From DATKCA01 sp035544675 (GTDB taxonomy: Bacteria; Acidobacteriota; Thermoanaerobaculia; Gp7-AA8): a stretch of 9,699 nt of DNA. The position numbers and the translations under genes were made by a program. This document shows positions 1-6,627 of the stretch, piece after piece. The number at the start of each line of letters is the position of its first letter. Position 1 is the first letter of the stretch. The notes under the pieces are model-generated. The model was given only the letters and a program-made list of their open reading frames with translations, had not been told where the DNA came from and ran no database searches. The stretch spans positions 1 through 9,699 of the forward strand of contig DATKCA010000071.1 of NCBI GenBank assembly GCA_035544675.1, written 5' to 3'.

Positions 1-717
1 TTCACCAGACTCATCGAGGACCATCCCGCGGAGCTGTCGATGCTTCTGAAGCTCGATCCCAGCCTCCTCTCCAACCAGGAGTTTCTGGCCGGATACCCGA
101 ACGTCGCGCAGTTCATCGAGAGAAATCCCGAGGTCCTTCGAAATCCGCGCTTCTATCTGGTTCGGTTCCCCACTCCCGGCCGGAGTGCCAGCGGCGGCCC
201 GCTCGAGGACTTCATCGAGATGCTCGCGGCCATCTCCGGATTCGGTCTGGCCCTGTTCGCGTTCATCTGGTTCGTCCGGACGGTGATCGACCAGAGAAGG
301 TGGAACCGCCTGTCGCGGACTCAGAGCGAGGTCCATAACAAGATCCTCGACCGGTTCGCCTCCAGCGACGAGCTGCTGCAGTACATCAAGAGCCCGGCCG
401 GCACGAAGTTCCTGGAGTCGGCGCCGATTCCTCTGCACACGGAGAGACCGCGCCAGAACGGCTCATTGACCCGGATCATGTGGTCGATTCAGATCGGGGT
501 GGTGGTCGCGGCGGGCGCGCTGGGCATGCTCCTGGTCAGTCTCCGCTTCGGCGGCGAGACCGGGCAGGGATTGTTTGCCATGGGAGCCATCGCATTCTGT
601 GTCGGCGCCGGCTTCGTCGGCTCCGCGATCGTCTCGCTGATCCTCTCGCGGCGCCTCGGGATGTGGGCGGAGGCGAGAACGGCGGAGGCACTCGATGACT
701 CGGGGCTCGTGAGATGA
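1..717 (+). CDS. Three-helix membrane protein of unknown function, 5' end outside the window
   Basis: The reading frame is open from base 1, so the true start lies upstream; the first ATG inside the window is at 40. Numbered from that ATG, residues 1-40 plus the 13 residues before it form short leucine/proline modules (DHPAEL, DPSLL, YPNVAQF, NPEVLRNP), like a degenerate helical repeat. A first transmembrane helix follows at about 61-83. Next comes a basic, helical cytoplasmic segment at about 84-130 (RRWNRLSRTQSEVHNKILDRF, then DELLQYI and KFLESAP). Two more transmembrane helices lie at about 147-168 and 178-203. I recognise no enzymatic motif. The stop TGA overlaps the ATG of the sigma factor gene (ATGA), so the two are probably translationally coupled, and this protein may sense or transmit the signal for that sigma factor. 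The link to sigma control is inference from gene order; coding status is clear. Confidence 0.82.
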   Translation, partial: FTRLIEDHPAELSMLLKLDPSLLSNQEFLAGYPNVAQFIERNPEVLRNPRFYLVRFPTPGRSASGGPLEDFIEMLAAISGFGLALFAFIWFVRTVIDQRRWNRLSRTQSEVHNKILDRFASSDELLQYIKSPAGTKFLESAPIPLHTERPRQNGSLTRIMWSIQIGVVVAAGALGMLLVSLRFGGETGQGLFAMGAIAFCVGAGFVGSAIVSLILSRRLGMWAEARTAEALDDSGLVR

Positions 718-1307
718 TCGATACGATGAGTTTCCCGCTCGCAATCCGAGACATGACCATCCCGGCCAGCCGCGACGCCGAAGGCGCCCTGTCCGTGATG
801 GGCGAAGACGAGTTCCGCCTGTTCTACGAGCGAACCGCGCGGCCGCTCTGGGCCTACCTCTCCCGCATCACCGGCGACCGGCAGCAGGCGGACGATCTGC
901 TCCAGGAGGCGTACTACCGCTTCTATCGCGCGGGGAAGAGGCACGAGAGCGAGACGCACCGGCGGAACTCGCTGTTCCAGATCGCCACGAATCTCACACG
1001 CGACCTGGCCCGCCGGGCCAGCCGTTACCAGGATGTCCCGCTGGAGAACGAGGACGACACACCGAGCGCGATTCCGGACAGAGATGCTCCCGTCCCCGAG
1101 ACCCGGGCGGCGATGCGGACCGATCTGCAGCGGGCCATGCAGCAGCTCGAGCCGATGCAGCGCGAGATTCTCTGGCTCGCCTACGGGCAGGGCGCGTCGC
1201 ACCAGGAGATCGCCGAGATCCTGGGATTGCGCGCCATCAGCATCCGCACTCTCCTCTTCCGCGCCAGAAAAAAGCTGGCGGCGATCCTGACCGGAGGGAC
1301 GCGATGA
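714..1307 (+). CDS. ECF-type RNA polymerase sigma-70 factor
   Basis: This is a 197-residue alternative sigma factor, the usual size for the extracytoplasmic-function group. It has only the sigma-2 and sigma-4 regions. Sigma-2 lies at about residues 33-103, with the core-binding/-10 recognition helix ADDLLQEAYYRF near 59-70. Sigma-4 lies at about 139-191, with LEPMQREILWL and a helix-turn-helix from SHQEIAEILGL to RARKKL that reads the -35 element. The start at 714 overlaps the upstream stop (ATGA) and lacks a clear ribosome site of its own; in-frame ATGs at 726, 753 and 798 are alternatives, and the sigma-2 fold begins only after 798. The stop at 1305-1307 overlaps the next ATG in the same way. 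The neighbouring zinc-motif membrane protein is its likely anti-sigma factor. Family membership is secure; the regulon and the inducing signal are unknown. Confidence 0.93.
   Translation: MIDTMSFPLAIRDMTIPASRDAEGALSVMGEDEFRLFYERTARPLWAYLSRITGDRQQADDLLQEAYYRFYRAGKRHESETHRRNSLFQIATNLTRDLARRASRYQDVPLENEDDTPSAIPDRDAPVPETRAAMRTDLQRAMQQLEPMQREILWLAYGQGASHQEIAEILGLRAISIRTLLFRARKKLAAILTGGTR
1293..1298 (+). promoter_or_regulatory. Ribosome binding site of the anti-sigma gene
   Basis: GGAGGG lies inside the 3' end of the sigma factor gene, 5 bases before the ATG at 1304. The anti-sigma gene therefore has its own strong initiation site in addition to stop/start overlap, whereas the sigma gene has none visible. 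That could favour anti-sigma over sigma synthesis. Confidence 0.7.
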
Positions 1308-1744
1308 ACCTCGACCGCTGCCACCGTGAAGACGAGCTGCTCGACTCCCTGGGGCGCGGCCTGGTCGGCCCCGAGCTGGCCGCGCATGTCGAGGAGTGCG
1401 CCGCCTGCAGTGAGACCGGCCTGGTTGCCGGTGCGTTGCTCGACGAACGGATGGATGCCGTCATGGAGGCGCCCGTCCCCAGTGCCGGGACGATGTTGTT
1501 TCGGTTGCAGATGCGTCTCCGGCAGGAGGCACAGGCCAAGGCGCGGCGCTCGCTGGTCATCGGTCAGGCCATGACGCTGGTGGTGGCGCTGGTTCTGGCC
1601 GGCTCGCTGTTCGGCGTGGAGATCGCGGTCGGATTCCGCGAGGTGATGGCCTCGATCCGGCTCAGCACGAACGTCCTGATTGCGCTGGCCACGTGGGCCC
1701 TTCTCGCGCCGATCGCAGGCTACGTGGCCATCAAACAGAAGTAG
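1304..1744 (+). CDS. Putative membrane-bound anti-sigma factor with ZAS-like zinc motif
   Basis: The 146-residue product begins with a short cytoplasmic helical region. It carries His28-x3-Cys32-x2-Cys35 (AAHVEECAAC), the core of the zinc-binding anti-sigma (ZAS) motif of RsrA/ChrR-type and zf-HC2 proteins. Two hydrophobic helices follow at about 86-109 and 122-143, with a short loop between them. In this family the N-terminal domain holds the cognate sigma factor inactive at the membrane until a signal arrives. The start is well supported: GGAGGG at 1293-1298 lies 5 bases before the ATG, and the ATG overlaps the sigma stop codon (ATGA). With two helices the C-terminus would return to the cytoplasm, so there is no large periplasmic sensor domain. 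Sensing may therefore rest with the membrane protein two genes upstream (inference). The gene ends 3 bases from the convergent transporter gene. Confidence 0.82.
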   Translation: MNLDRCHREDELLDSLGRGLVGPELAAHVEECAACSETGLVAGALLDERMDAVMEAPVPSAGTMLFRLQMRLRQEAQAKARRSLVIGQAMTLVVALVLAGSLFGVEIAVGFREVMASIRLSTNVLIALATWALLAPIAGYVAIKQK

Positions 1745-1747
1745 CGC

Positions 1748-2500
1748 TCAATGCTCGTGGGAGAACACCTCGCCCGTCAGATAGATGGTCGCCACCCCGG
1801 CCACGATGAGCGTGATCTGGATGACGCCCGCCCACTTTCCGCGGCGATGATGGAGCGAGGGGACGAGGTCGGCCAGGGCGATGTAGATGAAGCCGCCGGC
1901 GGCGATGGGCAGCATCCAGCCGATGGCCGATTGGAATGCCGATGACCAGACCGAGGCCACGATGGCTCCCGGGACCACGGTGATGGCCGACAGATAGTTG
2001 AGGATGAGCGCGCGCCGCCTCGGCATCCCGCTCTCGAGAAGCACCGCGAAGTCGCCGATCTCCTGCGGCACCTCGTGCGCGAAGATGGCCACGGCCGAGA
2101 TCAGGCCGAGCTGGGGACTGACGCTGAACGTCACGCCGAGGACGACGCCGTCGATGAAGTTGTGGAGGGCATCGCCCCAGAGGAGCACTTCCGCCGTGGA
2201 CTCGGCGTGATGGAGCTCCTCCTCGCGGATGTGCGTGTGCCTCCACCGAATGGCCCGCTCGATGGCGATGAAGAGCACGATGCCGCCCAGGAAGAGCAGC
2301 ATCACCTCTTCGGTCGGCCGCACCTCCAGTGCTTCCGGGAGCAGATGCAGAGCCGCGGTGCCGGCCAGCGTGCCGATGGCGAACGACAGGATCCAGACCG
2401 CTGCGCGCTCGGCACGCGTTCCGAGAAGGAGGACCGACGTGCTGCCGATGATTGCGGCGGCACTCACAGTCAGAGCGGCGAGAAACGGCCAGATGCTCAT
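1748..2500 (-). CDS. ZIP-family divalent metal transporter
   Basis: The 250-residue membrane protein matches the ZIP (zinc/iron-regulated transporter-like) family, which carries Zn(II) and related divalent metals into the cytoplasm. Signatures in order are: helix 1 from residue 3; FAIGTLAGTAALHLLPEA at 40-57, the family's HLLPEA signature; a histidine-bearing variable loop with HTH at 88-90 and HH at 97-98; HNFIDG at 113-118 in helix 4; HEVPQEIGD at 142-150 in helix 5, which with helix 4 forms the binuclear metal site; and GGFIYIALADLVPSL at 202-216. The C-terminus ends SHEH. I chose the ATG at 2500 because it directly precedes helix 1. In-frame ATGs at 2530 and 2572 would add 10 or 24 non-hydrophobic residues, and none of the three has a good ribosome site. 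It is last in the minus-strand run, 92 bases after the PQQ-like gene. Metal specificity cannot be read from the sequence. Confidence 0.92.
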   Translation of the reverse strand: MSIWPFLAALTVSAAAIIGSTSVLLLGTRAERAAVWILSFAIGTLAGTAALHLLPEALEVRPTEEVMLLFLGGIVLFIAIERAIRWRHTHIREEELHHAESTAEVLLWGDALHNFIDGVVLGVTFSVSPQLGLISAVAIFAHEVPQEIGDFAVLLESGMPRRRALILNYLSAITVVPGAIVASVWSSAFQSAIGWMLPIAAGGFIYIALADLVPSLHHRRGKWAGVIQITLIVAGVATIYLTGEVFSHEH

Positions 2501-2592
2501 TGCGTGGCCGGGAGGATACCCGTATCGCATGGAGCGCGGAGGATCACCGAGACCGATGGAGCGCTGCCCCATTCCGTCCCGAAGGGGGAAGA

Positions 2593-2913
2593 CTAACCTG
2601 CAGAACTGGCGGCGATCATGGCCGCGTGCGCCATGGCTGCCGCCGCGACAACGGCTGCTGAAGATCCGCCGAACGCGATGATCGAGTGACCCAGCCCCTT
2701 GAGGCGGTTATGCCACCGGATCGTTCCCGTGGATGGATCGATGCAATACAGCTCGCCCGTCGCTCCGGCATAGACTGCGTCCTTCTCCACCGCGATGGTG
2801 ATGAAGGTCGACGAGCGCAGTTTGCACCGCCAACGCTCACTGCCTGTGGCGCGATCGATTGCGACCAGGTGACCACCGATGCCGATGTAGATCGGCCCCT
2901 CTGTCCTGCCCAT
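2593..2913 (-). CDS. Two-repeat PQQ-like beta-propeller mini-protein
   Basis: This 106-residue protein has two copies of the PQQ-type beta-propeller blade motif: GHLVAIDRATGSERWRCKL at about 14-32 and GELYCIDPSTGTIRWHNRL at about 53-71, each with the usual [LV]-x-A/C-ID-x-x-TG-x-x-x-W pattern. The tail at about 84-106 is alanine-rich and looks disordered. A complete propeller needs six to eight blades, so one copy cannot close a ring. It either oligomerises, forms a small beta-sheet unit, or is a shortened descendant. It has no signal peptide, unlike PQQ dehydrogenases or BamB, so it is probably cytoplasmic. The start is firmly set by AAGGAGG 5 bases upstream of the ATG at 2913. It follows the zinc-ribbon gene by 35 bases and is probably co-transcribed with it. 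Its ligand and role are unknown. Confidence 0.8.
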   Translation of the reverse strand: MGRTEGPIYIGIGGHLVAIDRATGSERWRCKLRSSTFITIAVEKDAVYAGATGELYCIDPSTGTIRWHNRLKGLGHSIIAFGGSSAAVVAAAAMAHAAMIAASSAG

Positions 2914-2918
2914 ATGAA

Positions 2919-2925
2919 CCTCCTT
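2919..2925 (-). promoter_or_regulatory. Strong ribosome binding site of the PQQ-like mini-gene
   Basis: On the minus strand AAGGAGG precedes the ATG at 2913 by 5 bases. It is the strongest Shine-Dalgarno sequence in the window and shows that this short reading frame is translated as its own protein, not as a remnant of a longer one. Confidence 0.8.
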
Positions 2926-2948
2926 CGTCGAAGGCGGAGCATACAGCC

Positions 2949-3209
2949 TCAGAACCTGACTTCCTGGCTGGCCGCTCTCACATCACACGCCTCGCAGAGC
3001 CATCCGTGGGCGGTGAGCCTGAATGGCGCTTCGTTCTCGTCGCGGAACAGTGTTCTGGTCTCGTGGCACCAGGGGCAGCGAACGACATGAGGGTTTCCGA
3101 GCTCGGGGTTGGCGCGAAGAATCGCCACGGCGATGTCTCTCTCGCCGTCGATGAGGTCGTCGCTGCGCAGAAGCTTCCCTGCCGTCGTTCGAACGGCCAG
3201 CCTGGTCAC
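2949..3209 (-). CDS. Small zinc-ribbon protein of unknown function
   Basis: The 86-residue product carries two Cys-x2-Cys knuckles, CPWC at 45-48 and CEAC at 72-75, separated by 23 residues. That is the layout of a zinc ribbon, which often binds nucleic acid or a protein partner. Residues 1-40 (with GKLLRSDDLIDGERDIAVAIL) form a separate N-terminal segment I do not recognise. I place the start at the GTG at 3209, because GTG overlaps the GH130 stop codon (GTGA) and GGGAG lies a few bases upstream. The longer frame back to an ATG at 3278 would run 23 codons into the GH130 gene with atypical residues. Close coupling to GH130 suggests a role in the same pathway, for instance regulation or complex formation (inference). 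There are no membrane segments. Confidence 0.75.
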   Translation of the reverse strand: MTRLAVRTTAGKLLRSDDLIDGERDIAVAILRANPELGNPHVVRCPWCHETRTLFRDENEAPFRLTAHGWLCEACDVRAASQEVRF

Positions 3210-4198
3210 GTCCGGCTCCCATGCTCGTCGAGCCACGCCAGGAGGTGACGGATGCTGCCGGTGGCCAGGCCGATGCACGTATCCGCCGCGCCGTAATAGA
3301 GATTGAGCGTGTCGCCGTCGCGGCCGATCGTGTAGCCGCAGGGGAACGTGACGTTGGCCACGTCGCCGTGCGTCTCATAGCCGGCTTCCGGTCCGAAGAC
3401 CCACTCGTCGCCGCGCAGCAGCAGTTGAGCAGGGTGTTCCAGATCGAAAAGCGCCAGGCCCAGCCGATAGAGAGTGCCGGCGGCGTTGTGCCGCACGCCG
3501 TGGTAGATCATCAGCCATCCCCGCTCGGTCTCGATGAGCGGGGGCGAGAGTCCCACCTTGTTCGCATCCCACCATCCGCCGCGGCGGGCCTGCAGCATCA
3601 TGCGGTGACCGCCCCAGCTGCGCAGGTCTGGCGAGTACGAGATCCAGACATGCGCTCCCGAGTCGGCGATGGGCCGGTGCACGAGCGCGTACATCCCGTC
3701 CACGCGGCGCGGCAGCAGCGCGGCATCCTTGTCGTCGGGCTGCATGACGAGACCGAACCTCTCGAAGTGAATGAAGTCCGCGGTCAGCGCCAGCGAGACG
3801 CCCGGCCCTCCCTTTCCGAACGCGGTGTACGCGATGGCGTACCTGCCCAGGTCCGGGACGAACGTGATGCGAGGGTCTTCGATGCCCCAGAGCTCTTCCG
3901 GATGATTGTCATGATCGGGCACCAGCGTCGGCTCGGGGTCGATGATCCAGTTGCCGACTCCGTCGGCCGATCGAGCGGCCGACAGATGCGAGTGCCCGCG
4001 ACGGTCTTCCACTCTGCACAGAAGCAGCGTCGTTCCGTCAGGCAGCAGCGTCGCTCCGGCATTGAAAACCGTGTGGACCGGGTACGGCCAGTCGGCCGCC
4101 GTGAGGATGGGGTTCCTCTCGCTGCGATGAAAGAGCGTCTCGTATTGCTCGCGGCGCCGCCGGGCCGGCGGCGCTCCACTCGGCAGCGCGACCGTCAT
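3206..4198 (-). CDS. Glycoside hydrolase family 130 protein (beta-mannoside phosphorylase or hydrolase)
   Basis: The 330-residue protein fits GH130, a five-bladed beta-propeller family. Its known members phosphorolyse or hydrolyse beta-mannosides (beta-1,4-mannosyl-glucose, beta-1,4-mannooligosaccharides, beta-1,2-oligomannans). Markers seen are NPIL at 29-32, FNAGAT at 45-50, LLLCRVEDRRGHSHL at 58-72, GIEDPRIT at 105-112 with the likely catalytic acid Asp108, NKVGLSPP at 213-220, WLMIYHGV at 228-235, the block GYETHGDVANVTFPCG at 273-288 and YYGAADTCIGLA at 301-312. No signal peptide is present, so it acts in the cytoplasm, which favours a phosphorylase (inference). The start at 4198 overlaps the stop of the upstream glycosyltransferase fusion gene (ATGA); a longer frame to 4258 would lie inside that gene. 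Linkage and acceptor specificity cannot be assigned from sequence alone. GH130 next to a GT4 enzyme suggests making and recycling of the same mannoside. Confidence 0.92.
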   Translation of the reverse strand: MTVALPSGAPPARRRREQYETLFHRSERNPILTAADWPYPVHTVFNAGATLLPDGTTLLLCRVEDRRGHSHLSAARSADGVGNWIIDPEPTLVPDHDNHPEELWGIEDPRITFVPDLGRYAIAYTAFGKGGPGVSLALTADFIHFERFGLVMQPDDKDAALLPRRVDGMYALVHRPIADSGAHVWISYSPDLRSWGGHRMMLQARRGGWWDANKVGLSPPLIETERGWLMIYHGVRHNAAGTLYRLGLALFDLEHPAQLLLRGDEWVFGPEAGYETHGDVANVTFPCGYTIGRDGDTLNLYYGAADTCIGLATGSIRHLLAWLDEHGSRT

Positions 4199-6513
4199 GC
4201 TCCCACCGCCGCGAGTGCTTCGGATGACTCCGCGACCGGGATCTGCATGGCGTTCCATCGCACTTCGTCGGCGCGCATGTCCATGAGGGCGAGCAGAAAC
4301 GACAGCGTCGACTCGGCCCCCTCGTTCTCGTTGAGCCGGTCGGCGTGCAGACCATCACGACAACCGCCGGACAGCGGGTCGTACAGCGCCTGCTGTAACT
4401 GGTTCTGGCCGAGAAACCAGGTGAAAGCGCGTCGCGCGTGCGCGGCCCATCGATGGTCTCCCGTCGTCCGGAACGCGAGCATGCAGGCCGAAACGGTGGC
4501 GCAGGCCTCGACGGGCTGCTGATCGAACGCCGCCGCAGTCATGCCCCGCTCGAAGAACCCGTTCGTCCCCACCGGCGCGAAATATCCGTCCGCCGTTCGT
4601 TGAATCGTCGTCAGCCATTCCAGCGAGCGGATGCCGGTGGCCACCATCGCGGCGTTGCCGGTCCACGACCCCGTCGCGATCAGCGCCTGAGGCAGCCGCG
4701 CGTTGCAGTACGTGACCCGGTTCTCGCACCACGGCCAATCCGCCCCGGTGGTACGGCTGAAGAGACCCATGAGGCGTTCACCGATCTCTCTGCCCGCTGC
4801 CTGCACGTTCCGATCGCCCTCGAAGACGTGCAGGTACTGCTCGATTCCCAGCAGCGCAAAGGCCCATGCACGCGGGCTGCTGAAGCTCGACACCGCGGGA
4901 AGCGCGGCGTGGAACAGCGAGCCGGCCAGACTTTGACGTCCCGGATCGGCCGAGCGCCCCACCACCGTGCCAAGGGCCCAGAGGGCACGGCCATGGCTGT
5001 CTTCGGAGCCTTGTTCCTCCACCCAGTTGCGGGAGTACGACATGAAGTTCCTGAAACGCCCCAGCGGCCGGTTGAAGGCATGGTTCACGAACGCCATGTA
5101 GCGCGAGGCCAGAGTGCTCACGATCCGCGGATCGTCCGCCCCCGTGTCCTCGAGGAGCGTCATGAGCAGCAGTGCGCGCGCGTTGTCGTCGAGGCAGTAG
5201 CCCTCCTCGTAACGCGGCACGTTGAAGGTGGCGTGCTGCATCATCCCGGTATCGTCGGTCATGATCGAGACATGGTCGAGATTGACCTGGGGCAGCTTTG
5301 CCGGCCGCGTGGCCAGGGTGCTGACCCGAAACGCCGTGTCCCGCCTCTGCGCATGTTCGCTGCGGGCGCGCTCGAACGTGCGGAGGTACGACTCCGCCAC
5401 GGCCGGCCACAACATCGCTCGCCCGTGCGCGGCGGCACGCTCGCGGAAGTTGAGACGTTTCTCCGGATCATCGAGCAGCCCGATGATCTCTCTGGCGATG
5501 GCCGGCGCGTCTCTCCACGGCACGAGAATCCCGCGCTCGTCCGCCAGCAGCTCTCGCGCGTACGCGTACGGCGTGGAGATGACGGCCTTGCCGGCTCCCA
5601 GCGCGTAGGCCAGGGTTCCCGAGGTGATCTGCTCGGGATTCAGGTAGGGAGTGATGTAGATGTCCGCCGCGGCCAGGAACTCGGTGAGCTCGGCCTGGCT
5701 GACGAAGCGGTCGTGGAAGATGACGCTGCCGTCCACGCCCAGTCGTTTGGCGCGGTCCTCCAGCATCAGCCGGTAGGTCTCGCCGTGCCGCTCCAGGATG
5801 TGGGGATGTGTGGCCCCCAGGACGATGTACACCGCCTGCGGATGGCGGGAGAGGATCTCGGGAAGGGCGTCGATGACGTGTTCGATCCCCTTGTCGGGCG
5901 AGAGCAGACCGAACGTGAGAATCATCGGGCGGCCTTCCACGCCGAGGCGGTTCTTGCTGCCGGCGAACGGCACGTTGGGGATCCCGTGCGGGATGACGTC
6001 GATCTTCTCCGGCCCGACGCCGTGGACCTCGCGCAGGATCTTCGCGCCGCCCTCGGTCATGACCACCAGGCGGTCCGACAGCGTCGTGATCTCGTCCATC
6101 ACGCGCCGCTGGTGCAGGTTCGGCGTGCCCAGCAGGGTGTGCAGAGTCGTGACGACCGGCATCCGCAGCGAGCGGAGCAGCGTGAGGAGGTGACTGCCCG
6201 CCTTGCCGCCGAAGATCCCGTATTCGTGCTGCACGGAGATCACGTCGACGGCGTTCACGTTCAGGAAGTCGGCCGCACGCGTATAGGAGCCGGCCTCGGT
6301 GTCGGTCAGCTCGAAACGGACGCGTTCCGGGTAGGCGTAGCGGTGGCGGCCGTCATTCATCGCCAGGACCAGGCAGTCCAGCTCCTGTCCCGCCGAAGCG
6401 ATGGCCGCGGCGAGATCGGTCGTGAATGTGGCAATCCCGCAATGGCGCGGCAGGTGATTCCCGAGCAGCGCTACGCGGTGAATGCTCCGGTCATCGGTGG
6501 ACGTTCGTTCCAT
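4195..6513 (-). CDS. GT4 glycosyltransferase fused to a C-terminal helical glycosidase-like domain
   Basis: The 772-residue protein has two parts. Residues 1 to about 385 are a GT-B-fold, GT4-type (glycosyltransferase group 1) enzyme: GNHLPRHCGIATFTTDL at 18-34, QHEYGIFGG at 95-103, TLHT at 123-126, PHGIP at 175-179, FGLLSPDKGIEHV at 201-213 and the nucleotide-sugar region PEQITSGTLAYALGAGKAVISTPY at 293-316. Residues from about 405 to 755 form a second helical domain with conserved-looking blocks: MQHATFNVPRYEEGYCLDDNARALL (425-449), NFMSYSRNWVEEQGSEDSHGRALWALG (489-515), DWPWCENRVTYCNARLPQALIATG (592-615) and ENEGAESTLSFLLAL (729-743). The repeated helix pairs and clustered Glu/Asp/Trp/His recall an (alpha/alpha)6-barrel sugar enzyme, but I cannot place the family. 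There is no signal peptide or membrane helix. AAGGAG at 6526-6531 supports the start, with a rather long 12-base spacing. Donor and product are unknown; GH130 coupling hints at mannose (inference). Confidence 0.9.
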   Translation of the reverse strand: MERTSTDDRSIHRVALLGNHLPRHCGIATFTTDLAAAIASAGQELDCLVLAMNDGRHRYAYPERVRFELTDTEAGSYTRAADFLNVNAVDVISVQHEYGIFGGKAGSHLLTLLRSLRMPVVTTLHTLLGTPNLHQRRVMDEITTLSDRLVVMTEGGAKILREVHGVGPEKIDVIPHGIPNVPFAGSKNRLGVEGRPMILTFGLLSPDKGIEHVIDALPEILSRHPQAVYIVLGATHPHILERHGETYRLMLEDRAKRLGVDGSVIFHDRFVSQAELTEFLAAADIYITPYLNPEQITSGTLAYALGAGKAVISTPYAYARELLADERGILVPWRDAPAIAREIIGLLDDPEKRLNFRERAAAHGRAMLWPAVAESYLRTFERARSEHAQRRDTAFRVSTLATRPAKLPQVNLDHVSIMTDDTGMMQHATFNVPRYEEGYCLDDNARALLLMTLLEDTGADDPRIVSTLASRYMAFVNHAFNRPLGRFRNFMSYSRNWVEEQGSEDSHGRALWALGTVVGRSADPGRQSLAGSLFHAALPAVSSFSSPRAWAFALLGIEQYLHVFEGDRNVQAAGREIGERLMGLFSRTTGADWPWCENRVTYCNARLPQALIATGSWTGNAAMVATGIRSLEWLTTIQRTADGYFAPVGTNGFFERGMTAAAFDQQPVEACATVSACMLAFRTTGDHRWAAHARRAFTWFLGQNQLQQALYDPLSGGCRDGLHADRLNENEGAESTLSFLLALMDMRADEVRWNAMQIPVAESSEALAAVGA

Positions 6514-6627
6514 CAGTCAGCATCGCTCCTTGACGATGGCCGCGGCCTGTCGCTCAAGGCTTCGCAGCAGGTGGTCCATGCATTCCCCGGTCCTGAATCG
6601 TGATCCGCATGATCCCCACCATGGGCC

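Noticed and set aside
489..1202. 237-residue minus-strand frame opposite the sigma factor
   Set aside because: It lies opposite two confirmed coding regions, with shadow-like composition and no ribosome site.
3221..4522. 433-residue open frame on the plus strand opposite GH130 and the end of the GT4-fusion gene
   Set aside because: It spans two real genes on the other strand, is rich in Arg/Gln/Val, and has no recognisable domain or ribosome site.
4438..6603. 721-residue open frame on the plus strand opposite the GT4-fusion gene
   Set aside because: Antisense shadow of a high-GC gene: Arg/Gly/Val/His-rich, no domain motifs, while the minus strand holds clear glycosyltransferase motifs.
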